Assembly (NCBI GenBank): GCA_014529385.2 | Contig: CM043946.1 | Span: 38,576,058-38,640,057 of the forward strand | Reading direction: 5' to 3' | Length of the DNA stretch: 64,000 nt | Source: Adiantum capillus-veneris | Taxonomy: Eukaryota; Streptophyta; Polypodiopsida; Polypodiales; Pteridaceae | Shown: positions 34,450-45,003 of the stretch, piece by piece | How positions within the stretch are numbered: the stretch's first letter is position 1 | How the letters are laid out: the number at the start of each line of letters is the position of its first letter | Program-made: the position numbers and the translations under genes | The notes under the pieces: generated by a model | What the model was told of the DNA's origin: nothing | What the model saw: the letters and a program-made list of their open reading frames with translations, nothing else | Database searches by the model: none

Positions 34450-34504
34450 AGTTCTATTATCGTCCTGGGAGGTCAAATATGACCTATGGGACCAAATGAA
34501 CATG

Positions 34505-36600
34505 TCACGTGGTGTGAGTGGAGTTCATAAGTGACTCTCGATGCTCAAAAATGGCTGAAATGAGCGTCGCAATAGAGAGTTCACATCGTGGTTGGGAGAG
34601 GAAGGTATGTAGGGGGAGATCATGGCTGAATATATGGGGAAAAGAGGACCTAATGTGGTCAAAAGCTGAGCACTCAAGTAGTGTGTGGTACTCACTCTCT
34701 CGCACTTGACGAGGGCATAAGGTGCAAAGTCGATGACACTCCTCGCGAGTGCCCCAACGTCCTGTCTCGCAACGTAGAGAATGGGAGCTAAGATGACTGG
34801 AGGCAATGGTGTGGATCGCACTCAACGGGATGGGCTCAAGGATGTCGGAATGGGTTCGGTTACCTCGTTCCGAGAAGAAGAGAGATTTTTAGTTTGGGGC
34901 AACGTGTGTGGTGTAATGGCTGAAGCGAGAACCTCTGGATTTCTCCCAAGTCGTGATACATTGGCGTTGTAAGAAGGCCTCATTAACTTGGGAGTCAATC
35001 GACGCATCCTTGACCAAGTGACATGCATCCCATCTTCCAAACCATTTCTTGATATCAAGCATCCACCCCGAACTTAGTATTTTGCTCTTGCATGTCTTTT
35101 GAACCATTTGACTTGCTTCATATGCGATTCTAGGAAGTCGATGCAAAGGGCTACGTTGTGTCTTACGCATGTGCTCCACAACCCTTTGCATGCCCAAGAC
35201 CTCAATGGGAAGCAATCCGGACTCAAGAAGTAAGAGCATGTAGGGTGTTTGTGTCTTGACTTGGAGAAAATTGGTGAGAAAACGCTTTTGGACATTCTCA
35301 AACTCTTTCCAAGTAGACTTCCCGATGCTTCCACCCCACACCTCCACTCCATAAAGAAGCACCGGCGTCACCAATGTGTCAAAGAGGTACTTTTTGAGAG
35401 CCCAACACTTGATCTCTCCTGCATTGCACATGTTCTCAAATGCATAATAGGCCCTCTTTCCGGCTTCCAAGCGACGCATTGCACAATCCTTCCATTTATG
35501 ATTGGATGGAACCTCAAGGCCAAGGTACTTGAAGTGATCTACCACTTCAAGTTTCTCATTGTTATATACAATGCATGGATTTTCATCATTGAGGGTCTTT
35601 ACAAGCATAACCTTGGTTTTGGATCCATTCACGATCAGCCCGCTATGTAGGCAAAAGCGTTCCAAGACACTCATAAGCTTTTGTGCATCTTCTAAGGTAT
35701 GTGCCAAGAGCACTACATCATCGGCATAAAGCAAAAGCATGATCACCGCATTTCCAATCTTAACCTCTTCTATGCCTTCTTGCTGCATAAAGTCAAGAAC
35801 CATGTATTCCAATTCATCAATGAGTAGCCCAAAGAGGGTTGGGGAAAGTGGGCATCCTTGTTTGACACCAATAGTGCTTGCAAAAAATTCTGAAATTCCA
35901 TCTCCCATACATAATCGACATATCACTTTTTGGTAGATTCGAAAGACTGCATGCATAAATTCTCTCGGCACTTGAAGGCTTTGCATACGTCTCCAAAGAT
36001 TTCCTCGCGGTACCATGTCAAAAGCTTTCTTGAAATCCACAAAGCAACAATACAACTTTTTTCCTTTCAATCGAGACGCTTCCATAAGAACTCGAAGAGT
36101 GACAAGGTGATCAATAGTGCTATGATGCTTTCGAAAACCTGCTTGGCCAAGTGCACGTTTGCCATTATTTTCAGCCCATTCACTTATCTTCATCTCCATG
36201 ATACATCCAAATAACTTTGCCATTAAAGAACCAACCATTATAGTGCGATAGTTGTTCACATTGTTTACATCTCCTCCTTTGTGCAAAGGTTTGATCCAAT
36301 TTGCACTCCAATCATGAGGCATGCCATACTGAAGTGCAAGGTTAAACATATCGCATATCCAATATCGTGTTTTCTTACTTGTCCATTTAATCATTTCAGC
36401 CTTGACACCTTGAAGGTCACCTGCCTTGCGAGTAGCAAGTTTCTCAAGCGCGCGGCATACATCTTTAATGGTAAAGAAGGGAGACATAAACGGAAGGGAG
36501 CTACAACACTCCATCTTATCAACATTGGGTTGCTCATAGAGATTCTTACAATGCATATACATATCCTCAAGAGTCAAGTCACCAAAGCTCTCAAACGCGC
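34505..36600 (-). pseudogene. LINE reverse transcriptase
   Basis: RT blocks in order: NWIKPLHKGGDVNNVNNYRT, QAGFRKHHSTIDHLV, FVDFKKAFDMVPR, GVKQGCPLSPTLFGLLIDEL and LLLYADDVVLLAH (active site at about 35718-35729), then NGSKTKVM and FKYLGLEV. The catalytic aspartates are present. After a stop near 34889 the frame shifts, and a C-terminal CxxC...H...C motif follows (CHRLCTLC ... YHTLLEC, 34650-34760), which is typical of LINE ORF2 ends. Confidence 0.92.
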
Positions 36601-37916
36601 TTGCCTTTTAGATTTTGCCAAAACTTGCCACATGCATGTGCTTTCTCTTGTGCTAAAAGAAGTTGTTTTTCAACTTCCCACCTTCTCCTCTTCTTTTGAA
36701 CAAGTGCTTTGTATGTGTGTGAACATTCCAAGTAAACTTCCTTGTCTTTGATTGCATCCAATCTTAGCAAGTGTTTTCGGGCTTGACCACATTCCATGTC
36801 AAACCATTTCTTCTTGGTGCTACCCTTCTTAGACCTTTTGCAAGACATGTGTTTCACAGAAAAGCATTCCTTCGCACAAGAGAAAATTACTTCTTTGAAA
36901 ACTTTCCACTTGCATTCTAATGTTGGGCTCTCTTGATGCTCTATCATGCTTAACATTTGGTCCACCATATCAGCATTTATAAGTGCTCGTTTGAAGTCTA
37001 AACGTAGGTACAAATGATTCACATCATGATTGGAGGCTACATGCTTGGGCCGTTTACCACACTTGAGGTCAATACATAACATCCTATGATCCGATTCCGG
37101 ATTCCATTCACCAAGTGTAAAGCTTTGTATGCATTCTAGAGTAGCTTCCGAGAACAACATATAGTCAATCACGCTAGCACCGTTGTGCTTTCTACATGTA
37201 AAGTCATTGGTGCCTTGCCATATACATACACCATTTGCAATGAGCATTCCGATACTATTGCACATATGTAGAAGTGACTTTCCATAGTGATCCACTTCTT
37301 TTGCATCATTAGAACTTCGATTATACATGTATGAGTCATCCATTCTTCTTGAGACATGTGGCATGTCTACTTGTTTTGTGTCGTGTTGTAGCATATTTGT
37401 GCGAGCATTCATGTCTCCAAAAACAATGACTTCACCTTGATCCTTGTAATGAGCAATGACTTCACCTTGATCCTTGTAATGAGCAATGTCTTCCTCTAGT
37501 TCAACAAAGGGCTGATCTCTATCCATATTCAAGCAAGCATAAAAGTTGGAGTCATAGTGAGGAATGTAGCAACCGGCCACAAACATGACTTGACCATTTG
37601 GTGGGCTGATTTTCAGCCATAAGTAGCGTTTATACTTATCTTCTTTGACAATGGAAACATCTTTCAAACCCTTTTTGGTCATACATGCTACGCCTCCTTG
37701 GCCTCTTCGTTGCTTTGCATTTTTGGCCCACATCAAAGAATGCACATCGTATTTGTCAAATCCAAGAATTCGTTGCGCATCATGCTCCCATGTTTCGACA
37801 AGAAGTATCACATCGGAGTCATTGGTAAGCTCATCAATGCCAATTCCCGCATTCCATGGATACTCGTTACAATTCCAAAAGCTTATTCGCAAGCGTGAGT
37901 TGGTCTCATAGATCAT
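36591..37916 (-). pseudogene. LINE endonuclease (APE type)
   Basis: Motifs of the apurinic-type endonuclease: ISFWNCNEYPWNAG, VILLVETWEH, GQGGVACMTKKG, VFGDMNARTN and ESDHRMLCIDL. These nick target DNA to prime reverse transcription. A 30-bp in-frame tandem duplication (37424-37483) repeats IAHYKDQGEV just before the GDMN motif. Joined to RT by one frameshift near 36600. Confidence 0.92.
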
Positions 37917-37922
37917 GTGTCC

Positions 37923-38249
37923 CTATTTGTTGGGTGGACTTGCATCCTCCTTAAGTGGCTTTTCTTCTTGAGGTGATACCTTAAACTTCTTGCTTCTTTC
38001 CTCATATGCTTTGGGATGTACATTTTGTTGCATAATAGTGCGATCCTCATATACATTACAACCTGTTCCTTTGAGGTAGATCCAACCATTGTCAAGGATG
38101 ATCTTTCTCTTTACCTCATCAGCCATGGTAAATACAATAGGTCTTTCTCCCGAGCGAGGGACTCCTTGTTTTCCAACTCGATGTGCACCATAATCCATGA
38201 TTCCTGACATGCCAAAGTGTGTAGCAAAATAACGTCTTCGAAAGGCCAA
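37923..38249 (-). pseudogene. LINE 5' ORF segment
   Basis: Open frame ending at a TAG (37923-37925) and in frame with the endonuclease ATG. It includes MADEVKRKIILDNGWIYLKG and is K/E-rich. No RNA-recognition motif is certain, so it may be the remains of ORF1 or a leader of the single ORF. Confidence 0.5.
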
Positions 38250-38623
38250 AGTGACCTATGAGACATGAGACAAGAAAGTTACAATGTGATGGATCTGATA
38301 CAAAGTTAGAGTAAGAAGATGACAAAATAAAATATTATGGAATCCTAAACTGCTGGGTGTGGACTAAACGGCTAAACGAGCTAGTTGGGATAGGTAGATC
38401 TCCTCCATGGTCAGTACTCTGACCGGGCGTTGTGCATGTCGAGCCAAAGTGACCTAGCTAGATCCTCTGATGCAGCCTCTGTCAATGTTGTGTAGTCCTC
38501 CGCAGTCGTGGGCATCTAGATCTCCCTAGATCAGTCACTCGTTCGATAATTAGAGAGATAGGGAAGTAGAGAGAGAGAGAGAAAGAGAGAGAGAGATAAG
38601 AGATAGAGAGATAGAGAAAGAGA

Positions 38624-38709
<86 letters not shown>

Positions 38710-38914
38710 TAGGGAAGTGGAGCTCCAGGAGTTATGGCAGAGAAATAGGAAAATAGAGAAAGATAGGAAAATAGGGAAATAGAGAGAGAAAGAGAGATAG
38801 CGAGAGCGAGATCGAGAGATAGGGTACGTAGATAGAGAAGAAACTATGGAACTAAAAGAGGCAAAGAGGTTTTGCCTGCTACATGCATTGCCATGTACAC
38901 CTGGGAGTGCACGT
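38250..38914. repeat. Non-coding DNA with (GA)n and (TA)n tracts
   Basis: (GA)n at about 38565-38625 and 38667-38705, with (TA)n at 38627-38666 between them. No gene seen. It continues across the next LTR element into 44811 and so may be the 5' part of the CACTA element. Confidence 0.7.
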
Positions 38915-40098
38915 TGTCGAGAAATTTGCGGTCTTGCCAGGAAAGCACCGGGCCTATGGCTGTGAGAGTTTGTGAGAGAACTCAACAAAAACTATATGAA
39001 GGAGTTAAACCATAGATGCCATGAAGACTAGGGTTTGGAAAGAAGTGCAATCAAAGAAGACTCACCCTTTCTCTCTTGCACTCACACACACACAAAGAAA
39101 GAACGCAAAAGAGAATGTCAAAACAATACGAAGATGAAAACATCAAGGCTATGGTCATATCGTATCATGGGTAATATGAAAGGGTTAATGGATGAGTTAA
39201 TGGCATTCAATCTTGGCTGACCAAATAGGCTACGAATTGTTCTTTGGAATTGTAGTTTTGTGCTTACCATAATATATATATTTTGTCTAGTGATTGGGAT
39301 TAATTGTGTGTACAAATCCTCTTGGTTCATAGCAAGATAACTACGCTTACATCAAAAGAAAAATTATAGTCTATGAGAGGTAGTATGATGGGATCCGGTG
39401 ATAGAAGTATTTCATTGAGCCTTTCAGGGCCGAAGAGAAACACTATACGTTGTTGAAAGTGTATTTTACGGCTAATCCATACGTTAATTCTAATAGATCG
39501 TACAGAGTGAAAGCGATAGAAATGATCATCATGTGGGTTATTCATCTAGGATAGTGTGTGAGAAATGTAGATATGAGAGAAGTGAAGAGATGAGAAGTTT
39601 CCCTCCCAAGCCCTATTCTTACCCGTAGGCAATAAGGATACTGCGGGGAGAGATGTACCTGTAGCAAAGAGAACCTAGAGAGGATGAATGAATGAGAGAG
39701 ATAGGTTTGGTTAAGGAGATGAGATTAGATACATATATATATGTTGGATTAGAGATGAAAATGAAAACAACAAGAAATCAAGAAAACATCAATGTAGAAC
39801 ACATCTTACTTGAAACCCTTCGGCACCATTATTGATGGAGAGAGAAGAAGAGTGGATAATTCCACTTTGATTGATACGCCAAGTACAACACCTTCTTTGA
39901 TTAGAGTTGATCCTCCAAGGATGGCGTACAAGAATGGCTAGTTTTTCTCTAGGAGAAAGTGTAGGCTTGGGCTTATGTTAATGGGGCTAAGTAAGATTAG
40001 GCATTACTACTCACTCCCTCAAGAATTCCTCTCATCAATGGCTTGAATGCTTGAGTTCCTTCCAAGGAAGAAGAGGTCCCCTTTTATAGGTGAAGGGA
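38915..40098 (-). repeat. 3' LTR, U3-truncated (1184 bp)
   Basis: Matches 42808-43991. It ends in the TATA region (minus CCTATAAAAGGGG, about 40077-40090), so little upstream promoter is left. Confidence 0.9.
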
Positions 40099-40378
40099 TG
40101 CACACTAGACCTCATTATAGCATCAAGCTCACCCATAGTATCTACAAAAGAAACTTGTTCACACAAACCCAAAACATTTTCAGTAGGCTCTAGCAACCCA
40201 CTCTTTTTCATGCCTATTTGTACATTATGCACATATTGCTTCTCACATCTCTTCAAATCTTCAAGTTTTGTAAAACATACTGATCCATTCTTTATTACCA
40301 AGGAGCTCGTTGAAAATGCTTCACCTATTTTTGGATCAGGCGAGACCCTTTTTCTTTCTGTACCACTGCAATCCCGCT
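40035..40378 (-). pseudogene. Post-protease open frame fused to LTR
   Basis: After the Gag-protease stop the sequence is open in a frame shifted relative to it. It includes GEAFSTSSLVIKNGSVCFTK and then GELDAIMRSSVHPFTYKRG. The last residues are read from the LTR TATA region, so the C terminus is an artefact of the deletion. Function unknown. Confidence 0.45.
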
Positions 40379-42754
40379 TTACAATGGTACTTGGCCAAAA
40401 CCCATCATTTCTCTATGATCATGAAACTCTTTGCTCACCTTTGGTAGAGGATGTTCTCTGAGGTTGTCACGATTTCTTTCATGGTTTACACAAACTGTGA
40501 GGAATTGGACAGCACGTTTACCATCTTTGCTACGTATCCTAGCATATGCTGAACCATCGTCCATTACCTTTGTTTCCATTCGAACTCCCACAATGTAGGG
40601 CTGTCCAAGGATGAGATGATATGAAGATGTATCCTGTACAAAGAAGTTTTGGTCAATCTTTACATCACCTATTGTTACCTTCACACCTGGACATGCTGCA
40701 TACAATTCACCGGATGAATTGTTTGCCACTTTTACCATCCAGCCATGATCTGTGTCCATCGTCCATTTGCACTTGTTGTAGAGACTCTTTGACATTATGT
40801 TTATTTCTGAACCATGGTCAATCAAGGCAACAAATGGCTCTTCAAGATCACCTACCTTGACCAAAGTTTCTGTAGTAGCCCTTGCCCCATGACTTCGTGA
40901 ATAGTAACTCCTAGGAATATCTTCAACTTCTTCATCATCATTTGAGAAATACACTTGCTTCACTCTCCCACTAGATTGGTAGCATCCTACCACAGCTCCA
41001 TCATTCTCCTTATTTTGCAGTTGCATCCCTTGTGTCTTTGAGGTTTCCTCTTCAACCTGTGGACGAGAAACTTCAGCAAGGGTTTGCCTCTTCCTCTTGA
41101 TGATGTCAATGATCTCCTCATGGAATTCACGCTTTGCAATGCCAAGAACTTCTCCCAGAGTAAACTCAATCTTGCTATTCAAGATCCTTTCCTCCAAGAC
41201 TTTCTTTAAATCTGTAGCAACCTCAATATCAGATTGTAGTTTATAAGTTGGGCCTTTTGTCTTACCTTTCATTGGCTCTTTCTTCTTTCCTGTTGTAGAC
41301 TCCTCCATGAGTACTTCAGGTGGAGATGCTCCTTGTGTTGAGGGTGTTTGAGAAGGCATTGAGTCGCTTCTTCCCCCACTTCTAGAAGCTCTTTTTGATG
41401 GTCCTTCATCAGCATTCTCACGTCTGCGCTTCTCTTCTACAATTGCCTCATTTTGTTGGCATTTTGTAATGTAGGCATGCACTGACAATGAGTCCACTGG
41501 ATCATTCCATCCTGTTTCTAGACGTATGCAATCACCTGCTTCATGTAGAATCTCTTTTGTAAGCTTTCCCTTTTTAGCTAATTGCATGACATTTGGCCAA
41601 ATTTGACCATGATGGTCACTCACTTCTTCATCACAAAAATGTTCAATTTTTACTCCATAAGTAGCTGCCTCAACTGAAGAGGTGGCATGCTTGGTTGCCA
41701 TATCTTCAACTAAGGTTTTCATTCCCCCCTTCCCAAAGTTAGTTCTCAAGGGTAGACCTGTCTCTCTTAAGTGGATTTTACCATCCTTAAAAAAGACAAC
41801 ATCTTTTGACAAAGCATCACTAAAATCATCACAATCCCTTCTTACATGGTTTGTACTATCACACCAAATACATCTATTAACAAACCCTTCTTTGGGCTGT
41901 TGTCTTTGCCTAGGAAGTGGCCCTGATGGTTGGCCTTTTTCTTCAAGCTTTGCAAACTTCACCTTCAAGTCACGCATTCCCTTCACAAGCTCATCTAGCA
42001 TGGACTCATCAAACTTAGGAGCGATAAAAGTAGGCTTTACCATTTTGTCAGAAGTTGAGGTGGAAGGACTTGTAGTGTTTACTACCATCTTGTCCCTTCT
42101 TCTTTGTCGTTTGGCAAGCAGTGAGACAGCACCTTCAACCTCATTCCAATCGGTCTTTAGTCCTTGCTCAGCATCTTTATCTTCAAGAAGAAGCTCCAAA
42201 TTTTCTTGAAACTCTTTACCTGCAGCTTGTAAGAAAAGATCTGTCTTCTCTGCATCTAGTGTGGCCCTTTCTGTCCTAGTGAGTTGTGCATAGCGCCGCT
42301 CAAATTCCCTAAGTAGCTCTGTTATTGATAGTCCTTGCTTTGGCTTGACTACCCATTCTAAGAATGTCCTTTTGGTCACTCTCTCAGAGTCCTCCATGAA
42401 ATGTTCCTCCTTTAAAGCTACTTTGAGTTCTTCCCAATTTCTCCCATGCCCATCTTTAATTGCCCTAACATGCTCCCTAATTTCTGGAGCAACAACTAGC
42501 TCAAAGCTTTGAATCATCTCACCTTCTGACACGCGATGCAGCTCCATCTCCTTCACATACTCGCGTAAGTACTTGGTTACATCTTTGCCATTGAACTGAT
42601 CCATTCTGTTGACAACCGCTTGTATGGCCTTCGTTGCTGAAATCTCCCTTCTTTCAGTAGCATGTTGTTGTTGCATGAACATTGCAAATGCTTGAAACAT
42701 TTGCATTGTTGCTGGGTCAAAATGCATACCCTGTTGCTCAACATGATCACCCAT
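40379..42754 (-). CDS. Gag-protease polyprotein (791 aa, intact)
   Basis: The start is placed at the ATG giving MGDHVEQQGM (42754); an earlier in-frame start would lie inside the PBS. Gag at about residues 45-230 (AIQAVVNRMDQFNGKDVTKY, WEELKVALKEEHF, FERRYAQLTRTERATLD). One zinc knuckle, CIWCDSTNHVRRDC, at about 300. A long basic/acidic linker. Protease at about 640-770 with VALIDHGSEINIMSK (a D-H-G active site) and YHLILGQPYIVG. No stops. Gag would assemble particles and the protease would process them; RT must come from elsewhere. Confidence 0.88.
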   Translation of the reverse strand: MGDHVEQQGMHFDPATMQMFQAFAMFMQQQHATERREISATKAIQAVVNRMDQFNGKDVTKYLREYVKEMELHRVSEGEMIQSFELVVAPEIREHVRAIKDGHGRNWEELKVALKEEHFMEDSERVTKRTFLEWVVKPKQGLSITELLREFERRYAQLTRTERATLDAEKTDLFLQAAGKEFQENLELLLEDKDAEQGLKTDWNEVEGAVSLLAKRQRRRDKMVVNTTSPSTSTSDKMVKPTFIAPKFDESMLDELVKGMRDLKVKFAKLEEKGQPSGPLPRQRQQPKEGFVNRCIWCDSTNHVRRDCDDFSDALSKDVVFFKDGKIHLRETGLPLRTNFGKGGMKTLVEDMATKHATSSVEAATYGVKIEHFCDEEVSDHHGQIWPNVMQLAKKGKLTKEILHEAGDCIRLETGWNDPVDSLSVHAYITKCQQNEAIVEEKRRRENADEGPSKRASRSGGRSDSMPSQTPSTQGASPPEVLMEESTTGKKKEPMKGKTKGPTYKLQSDIEVATDLKKVLEERILNSKIEFTLGEVLGIAKREFHEEIIDIIKRKRQTLAEVSRPQVEEETSKTQGMQLQNKENDGAVVGCYQSSGRVKQVYFSNDDEEVEDIPRSYYSRSHGARATTETLVKVGDLEEPFVALIDHGSEINIMSKSLYNKCKWTMDTDHGWMVKVANNSSGELYAACPGVKVTIGDVKIDQNFFVQDTSSYHLILGQPYIVGVRMETKVMDDGSAYARIRSKDGKRAVQFLTVCVNHERNRDNLREHPLPKVSKEFHDHREMMGFGQVPL

Positions 42755-42782
42755 GGTTACCCACAAACTCTCACCCTGGCAG

Positions 42783-42803
42783 TTTCGCGTCGGGTTCACC
42801 AAA
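42783..42803 (-). promoter_or_regulatory. Primer-binding site of LTR element
   Basis: Minus TGGTGAACCCGACGCGAAAC, a few bases inside the 5' LTR end (42808). The tRNA is not assigned. Confidence 0.65.
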
Positions 42804-42807
42804 AATA

Positions 42808-44806
42808 TGTCGAGAAATTTGCGGTCTTTCCAGGAAAGCACCGGGCCTATGGCTGTGAGAGTTTGTGAGAGAACTCAACAAAAACTATATGAAGGAGTTA
42901 AACCATAGATTCCATGAAGACTAGGGTTTGGAAAGAAGTGCAATCAAAGAAGACTCACCCTTTCTCTCTTGCACTCACACACACACAAAGAAAGAACGCA
43001 AAAGAGAATGTCAAAACAATACAAAGATGAAAACATCAAGGCTATGGTCATATCGTATCATGGGTAATATGAAAGGGTTAATGGATGAGTTAATGGCATT
43101 CAATCTTGGCTGACCAAATAGGCTACGAATTGTTCTTTGGAATTGTAGTTTTGTGCTTACCATAATATATATATTTTGTCTAGTGATTGGGATTAATTGT
43201 GTGTACAAATCCTCTTGGTTCATAGCAAGATAACTACGCTTACATCAAAAGAAAAATTATAGTCTATGAGAGGTAGTATGATGGGATCCGGTGATAGAAG
43301 TATTTCATTGAGCCTTTCAGGGCCGAAGAGAAACACTATACGTTGTTGAAAGTGTATTTTACAGCTAATCCATACGTTAATTCTAATAGATCGTACAGAG
43401 TGAAAGCGATAGAAATGATCATCATGTGGGTTATTCATCTAGGATAGTGTGTGAGAAATGTAGATATGAGAGAAGTGAAGAGATGAGAAGTTTCCCTCCC
43501 AAGCCCTATTCTTGCCCGTAGGCAATAAGGATACTGCGGGGAGAGATGTACCTGTAGCAAAGAGAACCTAGAGAGGATGAATGAATGAGAGAGATAGGTT
43601 TGGTTAAGGAGATGAGATTAGATACATATATATATGTTGGATTAGAGATGAAAATGAAAACAACAAGAAATCAAGAAAACATCAATGTAGAACACATCTT
43701 ACTTGAAACCCTTCGGCACCATTATTGATGGAGAGAGAAGAAGAGTGGATAATTCCACTTTGATTGATACGCCAAGTACAACACCTTCTTTGATTAGAGT
43801 TGATCCTCCAAGGATGGCGTACAAGAATGGCTAGTTTTTCTCTAGGAGAAAGTGTAGGCTTGGGCTTATGTTAATGGGGCTAAGTAAGATTAGGCATTAC
43901 TACTCACTCCCTCAAGAATTCCTCTCATCAATGGCTTGAATGCTTGAGTTCCTTTCAAGGAAGAAGAGGTCCCCTTTTATAGGTGAAGGGAACCCACAAG
44001 GGTTTACACAAGAAGAGAGGAGCCAGTGTGAACAGGAATTGGAAAAGTTGGAAATGAGCTGTCCCTGCATGATGTGGGCAGACTGGGGTCCAGTATTTTG
44101 ATCATATCTCCTCAACCGTAGCTCCAAATAAAAAAGTAAAAATATGGGCAGAAACTTCAGCTCATTAGCTACGTTTTTCATTTTAAAATCATTCTCCAAT
44201 TCGGATTGGAACCTTGTGTAAAAAATTCATCAAAATAGGGTCCATTTATGGTAGCAAAAGTCTTCATGTGGTCTCCTTAGCCTTGACTTTCATTTAATTC
44301 CCAAGGACACCTCATGCCATATGAAAGCATGACATTTCTCCTTGACAAAGTTTTGTAACCATGCTTGCAATAATGCATTAAAATAAGTGTATCTTTGAAA
44401 TCATGCCACCTAGTGTCCCACTAGGATTTGATTCTCTCCTAGTAGCTATTTAAAAAGAAATATAAGAAAAGTATAAAAAATACATAGAATATATATATAT
44501 TGGAGTTTACCCTAGATATAGGATCTAGCTAGGGTGTGAGATGATAATGAAATAGTAGAAATAAAGAATCAATGCTTTTTGCCCCAAGTTAAAGAGGCGG
44601 AGCTATTGACACTTTTCCCATAGTATTTTTTGATGGTAAAGTAAGAATACATTACCCTTGAGATAAATAATAAGATGAGATAGAAAGCTTATTTTTATAC
44701 TTACATATGCATATGTACATTATAGGAAATATAATTATGTATCTAGAAAGTTACAAGATAACTCTTGTAGCATGTGTTCCCACTATGTACATGTCACAGC
44801 ACGACA
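42808..44806 (-). repeat. 5' LTR (1999 bp)
   Basis: Complete copy with U3 (43992-44806), TATA box at about 43974-43985 and CGACA end. The outer TGTCG start and flanking ACGT define the right border. Confidence 0.82.
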
Positions 44807-44869
44807 ACGTATGTGTCTACCCATATAGGATTTGACCAATAAAGACGAGATTTTGACCCGGTGGTCCTT

Positions 44870-44905
44870 ATCTCCGTACACCTCTGGACCGAGGTGTACG
44901 GAGAT
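44870..44905. promoter_or_regulatory. Perfect 15-bp inverted repeat (hairpin)
   Basis: ATCTCCGTACACCTC, six-base spacer TGGACC, then GAGGTGTACGGAGAT. It lies 100 bp upstream of the transposase start. Could be a transposase-binding or promoter element; a role is not shown. Confidence 0.8.
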
Positions 44906-44948
44906 TGGGCAAGACTAGAGAATGCGAGGTAGTTTACATTGTGATGAG

Positions 44949-44982
<34 letters not shown>

Positions 44983-45003
44983 CAACATTCATAATCATTG
45001 TAG

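Larger units (their letters stand above)
34450..38249 (-). mobile_element. LINE (non-LTR retrotransposon), decayed
   Basis: Minus-strand order: small 5' ORF, APE-type endonuclease, RT, C-terminal CCHC-like motif. The 3' end abuts a TATC/TCTC microsatellite rather than a poly(A) tail. Target duplications could not be identified. Damage: a TAG near 37920, a frameshift at about 36600 and one near 34850. Confidence 0.9.
38915..44806 (-). mobile_element. LTR element with intact Gag-protease ORF, pol deleted
   Basis: The LTR termini are TGTCG...CGACA. ACGT flanks both outer ends (38911-38914 and 44807-44810). The 5' LTR is 42808-44806, and the shorter 3' LTR (38915-40098) lacks the first 815 bp of U3. 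Internal sequence runs straight from a short post-protease ORF into the LTR, so RT, RNase H, integrase, polypurine tract and the U3 start were lost together. The shared 1184 bp differ at only about six bases. Confidence 0.88.

Noticed and set aside
34129-34503. Long open frames of R/E or S/L repeats
   Set aside because: They are translations of GA/CT microsatellites in all frames.
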